64,000 bases of DNA from Epilithonimonas sp042695135 (GTDB lineage Bacteria; Bacteroidota; Bacteroidia; Flavobacteriales; Weeksellaceae): NCBI RefSeq assembly GCF_042695135.1, contig NZ_CP170547.1, positions 372,001-436,000 of the forward strand, read 5' to 3'. The position numbers were made by a program, and so were the translations under genes. The notes under the pieces were generated by a model, which saw only the letters and a program-made list of their open reading frames with translations, ran no database searches and had not been told where the DNA came from. Shown piece by piece: positions 32,603-41,516 of this stretch. Within the stretch, counting starts at the first letter, position 1. The number at the start of each line of letters is the position of its first letter.

Positions 32603-33221
32603 TACGCTGGCTATATTCCTTGGAATGATGGCTTATTCGCAGGTGACATTTGGATTAAGAGCAAATGCTCTGTTGGATACATCATCCGCAAGCTGGGAGA
32701 ATTTTAAAGGAGCAGTTAATACCGCAGTAGATACAAAAGGAGACAACTCAACAGGTTTTAATGTCGGTTTGGCTGCGAAAATAGACTTCCCTGTAAGTGG
32801 ATGGTTTGTAATGCCGGAAATCTATTATACATCTTTCAAAAAAAGCGTTGAAACAACAGGAGACGTGGAAATAAAAGCTAAAAGTAACAGAATTGATGTT
32901 CCAGTTTTAGTAGGGCATAATTTTCTTTTAGGAAAATTGGCGGCTTTTGTAGGACCGGTAGCGTCTTATAATCTGTCAACAGACAATACGTATGCTGATT
33001 TCAAAGAAAACGGTACAAAAGAATTCACTGTTGGATACCAGTTTGGCGCACAGGCAACACTTTCAAAATTTGTCATCAATGCAAGATATGAGGGTGCTTT
33101 TTCCAAAGACAGCAGAAAGTTTATCAATACTGTTGCAGATGCTTCTGGAAACAATACTGAAATCAGATATGACAACCGTCCAAGTATGTTTATTTTAGGT
33201 ATCGGTTATAACTTCAAATAA
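32586..33221 (+). CDS. Outer-membrane beta-barrel protein (PorT/OmpW-like), coupled to the lipid transporter
   Basis: 211 residues. The signal peptide ends near residue 19 (GMMAYSQ). The mature part has alternating strands and ends in IGYNFK, typical of an outer-membrane porin-family barrel (PF13568-like). It starts inside the 3' end of the mlaF-like gene, so the three genes are one operon. Its product may be the outer-membrane partner of the transporter, but that is inferred from position only. Confidence 0.8.
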   Translation: MKKLISTLAIFLGMMAYSQVTFGLRANALLDTSSASWENFKGAVNTAVDTKGDNSTGFNVGLAAKIDFPVSGWFVMPEIYYTSFKKSVETTGDVEIKAKSNRIDVPVLVGHNFLLGKLAAFVGPVASYNLSTDNTYADFKENGTKEFTVGYQFGAQATLSKFVINARYEGAFSKDSRKFINTVADASGNNTEIRYDNRPSMFILGIGYNFK

Positions 33222-33240
33222 TCTTTACTTTTAAAAATAT

Positions 33241-33275
33241 GAGAAGGCTGGAAAAATTAATTTCCAGCCTTCTTC
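33241..33275 (+). terminator. Hairpin downstream of the transporter operon
   Basis: AGAAGGCTGGAAA (33242-33254) pairs perfectly with TTTCCAGCCTTCT (33261-33273) around AATTAA. The T-tail is weak, so termination strength is uncertain. Confidence 0.6.
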
Positions 33276-33407
33276 ATATATAGACCTTAAAAATTCACAA
33301 ACTCAATCCTGTGAGAAATTGATTTTGTTTTACAAATGTAAAGGCTATTCGTTAATTTTCTTTTAACTCAATAAATAAAAAACAGAACAATATTAATATG
33401 TTTTGTT

Positions 33408-33415
33408 TATTTTTG
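33408..33415 (+). promoter_or_regulatory. -7 promoter box of the AraC-family gene
   Basis: TATTTTTG lies 22 nt before the ATG at 33438. No -33 TTTG is visible. Confidence 0.35.
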
Positions 33416-33437
33416 TCTCAAATTAACATTAACTGGA

Positions 33438-34283
33438 ATGAAAGTAATTCTTGAACATATTTCTCCGGACGAAAATAGCTCTTTCCGGGTATTGCATATC
33501 AAGGATATTCCTATCTCAGAACTCAACTGGCAATATCACTATCACCCTGAAATTGAGATTGTTTGTGTTCTGAAAGGTAAGGGAACAAGACACGTTGGCT
33601 ATCATAAAAGCCACTTTGAAGATGGTGCTTTGGCATTGATCGGGTCTAATATTCCGCATTCGGGTTTAGGACTCAATGCTACAGATCCTCACGAAGAAAT
33701 CGTAATCTTGTTCAAAGAAGAAATCCTTTCTCTGCCGGAAGGCGAGCCTGACACCAATTCTATCAAAAGACTGCTGGAAATGTCAAGATACGGCGTTCTT
33801 TTTTCTTCAGAGGTCAAACAAAAGGCAATTCCCAAATTGGAAAACATTGCAAATGCCGAAGGTTACAAAAGATATCTGATGCTTCTGGATCTTCTTTTTG
33901 ATCTATCCAAGACAGAAGACTTCGAATTGTTAAATACCGAAATAATGCCTTACACCATCGTTTCCAGAAACAGAAACAGGTTAGAAGCTGTTTTTACTTA
34001 TGTGGAAAATGGCTATCAGAATGAGGTAGATATTCAGCAGGCTGCAGATTTGGCGAACCTGACTAAACCTGCTTTCTGTAATTTTTTCAAAAAAGCAACG
34101 TCTATTACCTTTGTAGAATTCGTGAACCGATACAGGATTGATAAAGCCTGCATTCTGCTTTCCCAAGAAAAAAGCATAGCAGAAAGCTGCTATGCTACAG
34201 GTTTTAATAATATTACTTATTTTAATAAGATATTTAAGAAATATACCAAGACAACGCCCGGTCAATTTATCAGAAGTCTTTAA
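33438..34283 (+). CDS. AraC-family transcriptional regulator
   Basis: 281 residues. The N-terminal part (about 25-100) is a cupin-like sensory domain with the HYHPEIEIV motif near 35. The C-terminal 100 residues are the double helix-turn-helix AraC domain (QQAADLANLTKPAFCNFFKKATSITF ... CYATGFNNITYFNKIFKKYTKTTPGQF). The ligand is likely small but unknown. It stands alone, and its stop abuts the convergent small membrane protein gene. Confidence 0.92.
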   Translation: MKVILEHISPDENSSFRVLHIKDIPISELNWQYHYHPEIEIVCVLKGKGTRHVGYHKSHFEDGALALIGSNIPHSGLGLNATDPHEEIVILFKEEILSLPEGEPDTNSIKRLLEMSRYGVLFSSEVKQKAIPKLENIANAEGYKRYLMLLDLLFDLSKTEDFELLNTEIMPYTIVSRNRNRLEAVFTYVENGYQNEVDIQQAADLANLTKPAFCNFFKKATSITFVEFVNRYRIDKACILLSQEKSIAESCYATGFNNITYFNKIFKKYTKTTPGQFIRSL

Positions 34284-34556
34284 TTATAGACTTCCGGGAT
34301 TCAAATTATTTTCAGTACGTTCTTTCTCCAATTCAGCTTTTTCTTTTTGAAGCTGTTTGAACTCTTGTCGCAACTGAGCTTCCTTTACAGCATTTCCTTT
34401 GCTCACATAGCCGACTAATCCGCCGATGATCAATCCAATTCCAATTCCGGAAAGTGCGCCATAGATGACTCTAAGATCGATCGCCATATCATTAAGGTAA
34501 AAAAGTAAAGCTCCCAGACCCAATAAAATGATACCAATTACAATTAAACTTTTCAT
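34284..34556 (-). CDS. Small membrane protein with C-terminal coiled coil
   Basis: 90 residues from the ATG at 34556; the longer frame to 34643 overlaps the upstream M48 gene. Two membrane helices (about 3-20 and 28-48, the second Gly-rich) are followed by a charged helix (EAQLRQEFKQLQKEKAELEKER) able to form a coiled coil. It resembles small envelope proteins of unknown role. It follows the M48 protease gene by 31 nt. Confidence 0.65.
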   Translation of the reverse strand: MKSLIVIGIILLGLGALLFYLNDMAIDLRVIYGALSGIGIGLIIGGLVGYVSKGNAVKEAQLRQEFKQLQKEKAELEKERTENNLNPGSL

Positions 34557-34587
34557 CTTTAATTTTTTATAAATATAAGCTAAAAAA

Positions 34588-35394
34588 TTATAGTTTACCT
34601 CCGGCAGCTTTATAATACTGCAGAGCTTTTGGCATATCGGCATTCAGGTCAGCGATTCTGTTAGCAGGATTCGGGTGGGTTGATAAGAATTCCGGCGTTT
34701 TGCTTCCTGTAGAAGATGCTTCCATTCTTTGCCAGAAAGCTGTTGCACTTCGTGGATCATAACCTGCCATTGCCATCAATTGAAGTCCCATTTCATCTGC
34801 TTCGGATTCTTGTTTTCTTCCGTATGCTAAAAGTCCTACCTGAGCGCCAACCGGATATACTTTTTCAAAGATCCCTGCCCATTGGCTGTTAGACATTGTT
34901 CCGCCAATCAGACTTCCACCATATTGGGCAAGCATTGCCTGAGAAATTCTTTCATTTCCATGACCTGCCAAAGCGTGGGAAACCTCGTGCCCCATTACAA
35001 CCGCTACACCATTATCATCTTTGCAGACAGGCATTATTCCGGTGTAAAAAGCCACTTTTCCGCCAGGCATACACCATGCATTCAGTTGAGCATCCTGAAT
35101 AAGATTGAACTCCCAACTGTAATTTGCCAGGTCAGATTCTCTGCCGATGTTTTTATAATAAGCGTAAGCCGCATTTTTTATTCTTGCACCTACATTTTTT
35201 ATTCTGTTGGCATCTGCTGTTCCGGTCACTACTTTTGCGCCGGAAAGAGTAGTTCTGTATTCAGCAGCAGCAGCAGTAGCAATCTCGCTGTTGTTTGCAA
35301 TTTGAAGAGAAGACCGTCCTGTAACAGGATTGGTAACGCAAGCTGTAACTCCCAGACCTGCCAGTAATAATGTCGAAATTTTTAGAATTTTCAT
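34588..35394 (-). CDS. M48-family zinc metalloprotease lipoprotein
   Basis: 268 residues. The signal peptide ends in the lipobox VTAC near 16-19, giving a lipid-anchored periplasmic protein. The zinc motif HEVSH is at residues 136-140, and the third ligand Glu lies in ESEADEMGLQLM near 190. It is a BepA/LoiP-like protease; such enzymes act in outer-membrane protein quality control. It is upstream of the small coiled-coil membrane protein on the same strand. Confidence 0.93.
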   Translation of the reverse strand: MKILKISTLLLAGLGVTACVTNPVTGRSSLQIANNSEIATAAAAEYRTTLSGAKVVTGTADANRIKNVGARIKNAAYAYYKNIGRESDLANYSWEFNLIQDAQLNAWCMPGGKVAFYTGIMPVCKDDNGVAVVMGHEVSHALAGHGNERISQAMLAQYGGSLIGGTMSNSQWAGIFEKVYPVGAQVGLLAYGRKQESEADEMGLQLMAMAGYDPRSATAFWQRMEASSTGSKTPEFLSTHPNPANRIADLNADMPKALQYYKAAGGKL

Positions 35395-35445
35395 CGTTTT
35401 GATTTTATTAATCTGTTTGTGTTTTACAAGTTTTATTCCAAAAAG

Positions 35446-36501
35446 TTATTCCTTATTCAGAAAGGCATCCCAGCCTTGTGCAGTCAGCGGAATCAATTGA
35501 TTGGATCCTCTGGCGATCAGGAAATTACCTTCGTTATTTTCTGTGGCGTGACCGATAATCGTAAAGTCCGGATGATTTTTAATTTTATCAAAATCATTTG
35601 GAGAAATGGTGAAAAGCAATTCATAATCCTCACCCCCGTTAAGAGCCGCCATTGCGGGATTTAGGTTGAGTTCGTCTGCCGTATGAATAGAGGTTTCGTC
35701 CATCGGGATTTTTTCTTCATAAAGATTAAAACCAACTTTCGATTGATCTGACAAATGAAGTATTTCCGAAGCCAGACCATCAGAAACATCAATCATTGAT
35801 GTGGGAAGAATGTCAAGTTCTGCTAATTTACTTTTGACATCAGTTCTGGCTTCCGGTTTCAGTTGTCTTTCCAGGATATAATCATAACCTTCCATTTCCG
35901 GCTGCATATTGGGATCGGCAAGAAAAACGGAATGTTCTCTTTCAAGAATTTGTAAGCCTAAATATGCACCTCCCAAATCTCCGGTCACGACCAAAAGATC
36001 GTTGGGTTTTGCACCGCTTCTTTTGACAATTTTTTCTTCTTTTTCAAGTCCGATAGCTGTGATGCTTAGTACCAAACCAGCGTTGGAACTTGTTGTGTCA
36101 CCGCCAACTAGGTCAACTTTGTATCTGTTGCAGGCCAAAGTTATTCCTTCATAGATTTCTTCCAAAGCTTCTACAGGGAAACGATTGGAAACGGCGATAG
36201 AAACCAGGATTTGTGTAGGCGTTGCGTTCATTGCGGCAATGTCGCTGAGGTTTACTACAACAGCTTTGTAACCCAAGTGTTTCAAAGGAACATAACCAAG
36301 GTTGAAGTGAATTCCTTCTGCAAGCATATCGGTTGAAACAACCACTTTTTGGCCTTCAGCATCAATGATTGCTGCGTCATCGCCGATGGAAAGTTTTGTT
36401 GAGTTCTGAACGATTGGAAAATTTTCGGTCAGATGTTTTATCAAACCAAATTCGCCAAGCTTAGAAATAGGTGTGAGTTCTTGTGATTTATCTTCGAGCA
36501 T
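35446..36501 (-). CDS. thiL: Thiamine-monophosphate kinase
   Basis: 351 residues. It phosphorylates thiamine monophosphate to the active diphosphate using ATP. The AIR-synthase/PurM-like fold is evident: GDDAAIID near 43, VVNLSDIAAMNATP near 87, GGDTTSSNAGLVLSITAIG near 130, IDVSDGLASE near 238 and GGEDYELLFT near 290. The leader carries a tandem TTGATTAATGAT repeat. Confidence 0.95.
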   Translation of the reverse strand: MLEDKSQELTPISKLGEFGLIKHLTENFPIVQNSTKLSIGDDAAIIDAEGQKVVVSTDMLAEGIHFNLGYVPLKHLGYKAVVVNLSDIAAMNATPTQILVSIAVSNRFPVEALEEIYEGITLACNRYKVDLVGGDTTSSNAGLVLSITAIGLEKEEKIVKRSGAKPNDLLVVTGDLGGAYLGLQILEREHSVFLADPNMQPEMEGYDYILERQLKPEARTDVKSKLAELDILPTSMIDVSDGLASEILHLSDQSKVGFNLYEEKIPMDETSIHTADELNLNPAMAALNGGEDYELLFTISPNDFDKIKNHPDFTIIGHATENNEGNFLIARGSNQLIPLTAQGWDAFLNKE

Positions 36502-36512
36502 TTTTTATATAA

Positions 36513-36541
36513 TTGATTAATGATAGTTGATTAATAATGAT
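36513..36541 (-). repeat. Tandem repeat in the thiL leader
   Basis: TTGATTAATGATAG (36513-36526) is followed directly by TTGATTAATAATGAT, beginning about 12 nt upstream of the thiL start. Function unknown. Confidence 0.55.
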
Positions 36542-36572
36542 GAAAGAGAAATCATCAAAATCTTAATATTTC

Positions 36573-37076
36573 TTACTTAAAATCTGTAAAAAAAGAAATG
36601 TCAATATTCTCCGGACGGAAAGGTAAAGTCTTGAGGAATTCTCTTGTAATAACATTCACATTCTCAGATTTGAATTCGTCCATTACTAAAATAATGTCTT
36701 CCGGCGGCGTTGTAATTTTTCTCAACATAATATCGATCCAGACTCCGGTTGCTTCGGCTGTCGCACAATGTGTTCCATCTGGTAGATAAAACTTGTGGAT
36801 AAACTGATAGATAGAGCCGTCATCTGATATCGCAGCCACTTCCAATCCTACAAAAACTGTCTGATCTGCATAGATCTCTTTGAAGAAAGAATAACGCTCG
36901 TGCAGCATCACCGGACCAACGCCCCAACGGTTGAGCTGCGTCAATCCGATTTTATTTTTAGTAAGAAAAGCCATCCTCGTTTGCGAGCAGTAGTCAACAT
37001 AAGTGGAGTTTCCCAAATGACGGTTCGCATCGATATCGCTCCATCTCACTTCAAATTTATGGTAATAAACAGACAT
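36573..37076 (-). CDS. Hotdog-fold acyl-CoA thioesterase
   Basis: 167 residues of the 4HBT-like family. The SDIDANRHLGNSTYVDYC motif near 13-30 contains the Asp of the 4-hydroxybenzoyl-CoA thioesterase type. Hotdog strands such as VGLEVAAISDDGSIYQFIHKF follow. It hydrolyses an acyl thioester; the chain is unknown. A TAATTTTG box lies 22 nt upstream. Confidence 0.85.
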   Translation of the reverse strand: MSVYYHKFEVRWSDIDANRHLGNSTYVDYCSQTRMAFLTKNKIGLTQLNRWGVGPVMLHERYSFFKEIYADQTVFVGLEVAAISDDGSIYQFIHKFYLPDGTHCATAEATGVWIDIMLRKITTPPEDIILVMDEFKSENVNVITREFLKTLPFRPENIDISFFTDFK

Positions 37077-37098
37077 GTTTTCGATTTTAATATTTCTT

Positions 37099-37106
37099 CA
37101 AAATTA
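37099..37106 (-). promoter_or_regulatory. -7 promoter box of the thioesterase gene
   Basis: TAATTTTG on the minus strand ends 22 nt before the start codon. No clear -33 element is seen. Confidence 0.35.
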
Positions 37107-37246
37107 ACCATTTGAGATGGATCTTAAAAATGTAATTTTGTGCATCGAATACAAAGCAACGTAGTTGCTATATGTTTGTAGAAAAATTAGAAACACCAAA
37201 TAAGAACTCCATCGGAGCGGCATATTGGTTTTATAAGATTTAATTA

Positions 37247-38455
37247 ATGTCAAAAAAGAAAATAATAATCATTGGAGGAGGCGCTGCCGGATTTTTCACG
37301 GCTGCAAATCTTGACGAGGACAAATTTTATGTTACTATTCTGGAACAAAATTCTGATGTTCTGCAGAAAGTAAAAATCTCCGGAGGCGGACGCTGCAACG
37401 TGACGCACGCCTGTTTTGATCCAAGAGAACTGGTGAATTTCTATCCGCGGGGAAATCGTGAATTGCTAAGTGTTTTTACAAAGTTTCAGCCGGGCGATAC
37501 AATGGATTGGTTCGAAACCAGAAATGTTCCTCTGAAAATCGAAAAAGACAATCGGATATTTCCCACCACAGATTCTTCTCAAAGCATTATCAATGCGATG
37601 ATTAATGAAGTAAGGAATAAAAATTTTGAGATTAAAACACAGGTTTCCGTTTCTGAGATCATTAAAGAAAATGAAGGCTATCTAATTAAAACAAAACAAG
37701 GTGATTTCACAGCTGATATCGTAATTTATACAACAGGAAGCTCACCAAAATCCTTAAAATTAATTGAAAATCTCGGACATAAAATAGTAGAAGCCGTTCC
37801 TTCACTTTTTACTTTTAATATCAAAGATAATTTGCTGAAAGATCTTCCTGGAACGAGTTTTGAAAATGCGGAAGTGAGCATTCCAAGCTTAAAAACCGAA
37901 GAATCCGGACCGCTTCTCATTACGCATTGGGGGCTTTCCGGACCAGCTGTTTTGAAAATTTCGGCTTGGGAAGCAAGAAATCTGGCGAACCTGAAATATA
38001 ATTTTGAGATTGAAGTTAATTTTATCTCAAAACTGATGTCCGAAGCTGAGGAATTATTGAAAGAATTCAAAAACAGCAATCCGAAAAGATCCATCGCACA
38101 GTCAAAAATCTTTGATGTAACCAATCGCTTTTGGAATAAAATTCTGGAGATTAATAACATCAATCCGGATAAACAAATTGCAAACCTCTCGAAAAACGAA
38201 ATGGATCTGATTCTCGAAAATTTGTGTGAGAAAAAATTAAAGGTAACAGGTAAATCTACTTTCAAGGACGAGTTTGTGACTGCAGGAGGTGTCAACTTAA
38301 AGGAAATTAATTTCAAAAATATGTCTTCAAAACTTCTCCCTGATTTTTTTATAGCCGGGGAAGTGCTTGATATAGATGCGGTTACAGGTGGTTTTAACTT
38401 TCAGGCTTGTTGGAGTGAAGGTTGGTTGATATCACAATATCTTAACATTCTATAA
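37247..38455 (+). CDS. NAD(P)/FAD-dependent oxidoreductase, HI0933 (YhiN) family
   Basis: 402 residues. The FAD-binding motif GGGAAG is near residues 9-14 (IIIIGGGAAGFFTA), then ILEQNSDVLQKVKISGGGRCNVTHA near 27-51, the classic HI0933 signature. The C-terminal block has FITAGGVNLKEI-like (VTAGGVNLKEI) and FFIAGEVLDIDAVTGGFNFQACWSEG. The substrate is unknown in this family. It stands alone. Confidence 0.92.
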   Translation: MSKKKIIIIGGGAAGFFTAANLDEDKFYVTILEQNSDVLQKVKISGGGRCNVTHACFDPRELVNFYPRGNRELLSVFTKFQPGDTMDWFETRNVPLKIEKDNRIFPTTDSSQSIINAMINEVRNKNFEIKTQVSVSEIIKENEGYLIKTKQGDFTADIVIYTTGSSPKSLKLIENLGHKIVEAVPSLFTFNIKDNLLKDLPGTSFENAEVSIPSLKTEESGPLLITHWGLSGPAVLKISAWEARNLANLKYNFEIEVNFISKLMSEAEELLKEFKNSNPKRSIAQSKIFDVTNRFWNKILEINNINPDKQIANLSKNEMDLILENLCEKKLKVTGKSTFKDEFVTAGGVNLKEINFKNMSSKLLPDFFIAGEVLDIDAVTGGFNFQACWSEGWLISQYLNIL

Positions 38456-38468
38456 TCAAATCTTTTAT

Positions 38469-38476
38469 TAACTTTG
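38469..38476 (+). promoter_or_regulatory. -7 promoter box of the 111-residue lipoprotein gene
   Basis: TAACTTTG lies 28 nt before the ATG at 38505. No -33 TTTG is seen. Confidence 0.35.
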
Positions 38477-38504
38477 GCATTATATTTAATTTATTATATA
38501 AAAA

Positions 38505-38840
38505 ATGAAAGTTTCAAAAAAATTATTTTGGGTATTATCGGTTTTTATCGTATTGGTTTCCTGCCAGACAAGAGTTGTTTCTCCAAACAAACCTTTTTAT
38601 GACAACTCAATAGAACTTTATAAAAAATACACAATCCAGACTAAAGATGCAAAAAAACAAAAGATAGAGATTTTAAAAATTGATGCTACAAAGATCTATG
38701 GTAAAAATCAAGCCGGCGACAAAGTAGAGATTGAGAAAAGTGAGATTCGGGAAATCAGAAAACCCAACCTACTGACTTCCATTTTACTTGCTGTTTTTGC
38801 TGTTGGTGGCGTTATAGCGGTTATTTTTGTTCCCGTATAA
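38505..38840 (+). CDS. Lipoprotein with C-terminal membrane helix, function unknown
   Basis: 111 residues. The signal peptide ends in a lipobox (IVLVSC near 17-22). A short soluble domain follows (KKYTIQTKDAKKQKIEILKIDATKIYG...) and a C-terminal hydrophobic helix (LLTSILLAVFAVGGVIAVIFVPV). The layout is the same as in the lipoprotein at 44980-45477: lipid anchor, small beta-rich domain, terminal helix. I regard them as paralogs. It ends 10 nt before the next start. Confidence 0.7.
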   Translation: MKVSKKLFWVLSVFIVLVSCQTRVVSPNKPFYDNSIELYKKYTIQTKDAKKQKIEILKIDATKIYGKNQAGDKVEIEKSEIREIRKPNLLTSILLAVFAVGGVIAVIFVPV

Positions 38841-38850
38841 CCCAGGAGCA

Positions 38851-40398
38851 ATGTTCAGGTTTATCAAATCCAGAATTGTAATCCCCAAAGCAATTATTGC
38901 AGTTACATTCGTTTACTTTTTTGGATTGATGCTGAAAATAACTTTAGACTACGTTCCTGTAAGTTCTAATGTGAGTTTCCTGATGATAAAACAAACCGAG
39001 GTCACTTCCCGGCCAGAATATCTCACTATTTTTTACGTTCACGTTTACAGCAGTATTTTCGCTTTGATGGCAGGATTTATTGCTGTTTTTTTTGATAAAA
39101 GCTTCAAATACCTCCATCGTTTTTCTGGTAGAATTTATGTGTTTGTCACTTTGTTATTTTCTTCTTTATCTGGTATTTATATAGGTGTTTTTGCCAATGG
39201 CGGATTGGTTTCCAAAGTTTCATTTGTATTGCTTGGCATTCTTTGGTTTTACACCACTTACCAATCATATATAGAAATCAGAAAAAGAAACTTTCTCCAG
39301 CACAAATTTTGGATGTGGCGAAGTTACGCACTTGCACTTTCTGCAATAACATTGCGGATGTGGAAAGTAATTTTGGTATATTTATTCCATCCCAATCCTA
39401 TGGATGTTTACCAGATTATTGCCTGGCTTGGATGGATTCCGAACTTACTATTTGTACAATATTTAATCAAAAAACATAGAATGAGAACTAACATTTTAGC
39501 AGTCTGCACAATTTTTTTATTGTTGATTTCCTGTAAAAAAGAAGCCAAACCGGAAGAAAAAGGAAAATCTGATTCTTTAATTTCCAAAAAAAAGGTTAAG
39601 CAGGAATTCCATAAAGAATGGTACGGAATCTATACCGGCGATTTTAATTCCAAATCTGTTCCTACAGAATATGGCAGCCAAATCGATGAATATAAAAAGA
39701 TCTCGGTCAAGCTAAACAGGATTACAAAAGACAGTGTTTACGGCTATTCTGTAGTCAATGGCAATCAAAGACCTTTCCGTGGAATTATTAATGAAAACAC
39801 TTTAAGCTTAATTCTGGATGAACCGGGAAATGATAAATCAGATGGAAGATTCAAGCTAAAAATGAAAGAAGACAGTTTGACTGGAGATTGGGTGGCCTTT
39901 AATAAAACTGCTATAAAATCACCTGAAAAGATTCTGAAACTTTCCAGAAGAGAGTTTGCGTATAATCCAAATTTTATGATTTCCAAAGACCAGTCCGAAG
40001 GCGATTATGAAAATCCTGTAGACTGGAACGGCGGAAAAGTGAAGAAAAATTCTTTTGTGAATGATGAAGGAAAAACGGAAACTTACGAGAATACGGTTTA
40101 CAGAAGTGCATCGGATAAAGTATTTGAGATCAATGCTTCCAAACAAAAACTCACCGAGAAAGGGTTAAAAAACCTGAGAAAACTGGATCTTCAGATCATT
40201 AGAAATACTGTTTTTGCCCGTCACGGGTATTCATTCAAAAAAGAAACATACCGTCAGTTTTTTGAAAATACAGATTGGTATGTGCCTGTTTCCAATAATG
40301 TAGATGCTGATCTTACACCCCTCGAAAAAGAAAACGTAGCGTTGCTGGCTCGTCTGGAGAAATACGCCGAGGATCATTATGATACTTTTGGAAGATAA
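38851..40398 (+). CDS. In-frame fusion of a DUF2306 membrane protein and a YARHG-domain lipoprotein
   Basis: 515 residues from the ATG at 38851, which has a good AGGAG 5 nt upstream. Residues 1-210 form a DUF2306-type membrane protein with about six helices (YVHVYSSIFALMAGF, HRFSGRIYV, HKFWMWRSYALALSAITLRMW). Residue 211 is Met39481 and starts a second signal peptide ending in a lipobox, MRTNILAVCTIFLLLISC. The rest is a soluble region ending in a YARHG domain (RNTVFARHGYSF ... WYVP, near 450-480). There is no stop codon between the halves. Adding or removing one A in the A6 run at 39469-39474 would restore a stop at the junction. It is therefore a frameshift, a sequencing error or a genuine fusion. 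Confidence 0.75.
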   Translation: MFRFIKSRIVIPKAIIAVTFVYFFGLMLKITLDYVPVSSNVSFLMIKQTEVTSRPEYLTIFYVHVYSSIFALMAGFIAVFFDKSFKYLHRFSGRIYVFVTLLFSSLSGIYIGVFANGGLVSKVSFVLLGILWFYTTYQSYIEIRKRNFLQHKFWMWRSYALALSAITLRMWKVILVYLFHPNPMDVYQIIAWLGWIPNLLFVQYLIKKHRMRTNILAVCTIFLLLISCKKEAKPEEKGKSDSLISKKKVKQEFHKEWYGIYTGDFNSKSVPTEYGSQIDEYKKISVKLNRITKDSVYGYSVVNGNQRPFRGIINENTLSLILDEPGNDKSDGRFKLKMKEDSLTGDWVAFNKTAIKSPEKILKLSRREFAYNPNFMISKDQSEGDYENPVDWNGGKVKKNSFVNDEGKTETYENTVYRSASDKVFEINASKQKLTEKGLKNLRKLDLQIIRNTVFARHGYSFKKETYRQFFENTDWYVPVSNNVDADLTPLEKENVALLARLEKYAEDHYDTFGR

Positions 40399-40757
40399 AA
40401 TTTGCATTCGATTAAATATAAAATCACACAACCTGCAAAATAGCAAAGAATATCTATCCAGCTGAAAGAGTTTCCCAGAACGATCATCACGATCCTGTTG
40501 TCTTTGAATCCCAATAGTTCTCCAAAGTGGAAATACTGAAGAAACTCTATCAGACAGGAAAAAATAAAGATTCCAGAAATCAACTTTAATGATTCAAAAT
40601 CGAAGAATGCTTTGATGAAATAATACATCAGCATTACGACAAAAACATCACCGAGATAAGCTCTGACGAAAAAAATGTCTTTCAACTTGGTGGCAATAAG
40701 AACTTCGACAACGAAAATCAGTATGACAATCAGGAAATATTTTAAGTTGAATTTCAT
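40377..40757 (-). CDS. DUF2809-family membrane protein
   Basis: 126 residues with about four membrane helices. The motif FFVRAYLGDVFVVMLMYYFIKAF near 29-51 and the later FSWIDILCYFAGC match DUF2809. Function is unknown. The end overlaps the convergent DUF2306-YARHG fusion by 22 nt. The start overlaps the stop of the upstream membrane-protein gene by 4 nt, so the two minus-strand genes are coupled. Confidence 0.8.
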   Translation of the reverse strand: MKFNLKYFLIVILIFVVEVLIATKLKDIFFVRAYLGDVFVVMLMYYFIKAFFDFESLKLISGIFIFSCLIEFLQYFHFGELLGFKDNRIVMIVLGNSFSWIDILCYFAGCVILYLIECKFYLPKVS

Positions 40758-41404
40758 AGAAAGAATTTAGAATTGGGATATTTGACTTTTCGATATTCCA
40801 GGTAGGCAACGATGCTGTAATATCCGACAAAAAGGAATACTTTTCCTGCAGTTGACATCAAAACGCCGTCGCCTACTTTCTCGTGATGCAGAATTCCTAT
40901 TTTATCCAAAACCGATTCTGTAACTGTAACTACAAAACCGACAGGAAAAACCAGGAAAAAACGATATGTTTTTGCTCTTCCAAAAGCTGTTTTCTCATCT
41001 GGATTCAGATTGAAAAACAAAAAATGGTTTGCCAAAAAAATTGCAATGAATGTATTGAAATATACGGAGTTAAATCCAAATTCGGAGAAGAAATAAACCA
41101 GAGCGGCAATCAATATTAAGATTAAAATGATTCGCCTTATTCTGTCCGGAAAATAAATTAAAATAATGATCGGAATTGCCAAAAAAACATCAAAAAACCA
41201 CAGATAAATATAATTTTTCTCAATATCAGATCCTTGGGAATTTGGAAATATTGCGATAAAAATATACTGCACAGCAAGCAATCCAAATGCAATAGCTGTT
41301 TCATATTTCGAAAAGAAATTGTGTGTTTCTAAAATTTTGGTGTTTCCCAGAATGATGATTTGTAATGATTCAAATTTAAAAATAGTATTTGACATATCAA
41401 TCAA
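40754..41404 (-). CDS. Multi-pass membrane protein, function unknown
   Basis: 216 residues (a slightly later ATG at Met4 is possible). About six hydrophobic helices are separated by short charged loops, ending in a basic tail (YLEYRKVKYPNSKFFL). No family motif is recognised. It overlaps the DUF2809 gene by 4 nt, which points to joint translation. Confidence 0.65.
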   Translation of the reverse strand: MIDMSNTIFKFESLQIIILGNTKILETHNFFSKYETAIAFGLLAVQYIFIAIFPNSQGSDIEKNYIYLWFFDVFLAIPIIILIYFPDRIRRIILILILIAALVYFFSEFGFNSVYFNTFIAIFLANHFLFFNLNPDEKTAFGRAKTYRFFLVFPVGFVVTVTESVLDKIGILHHEKVGDGVLMSTAGKVFLFVGYYSIVAYLEYRKVKYPNSKFFL

Positions 41405-41444
41405 AATAACAATTCCATAATTAGATTTACTTTTCCAATAATGA

Positions 41445-41452
41445 TAAATTTG
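41445..41452 (+). promoter_or_regulatory. -7 promoter box of the 64-residue lipoprotein gene
   Basis: TAAATTTG lies 64 nt before the ATG at 41517. No -33 element is obvious. Confidence 0.35.
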
Positions 41453-41516
41453 GATAAATAATTTTCGGTTTGATTTTTGACCAAATCATTATTATATAAC
41501 CATAAAATTTATTACT

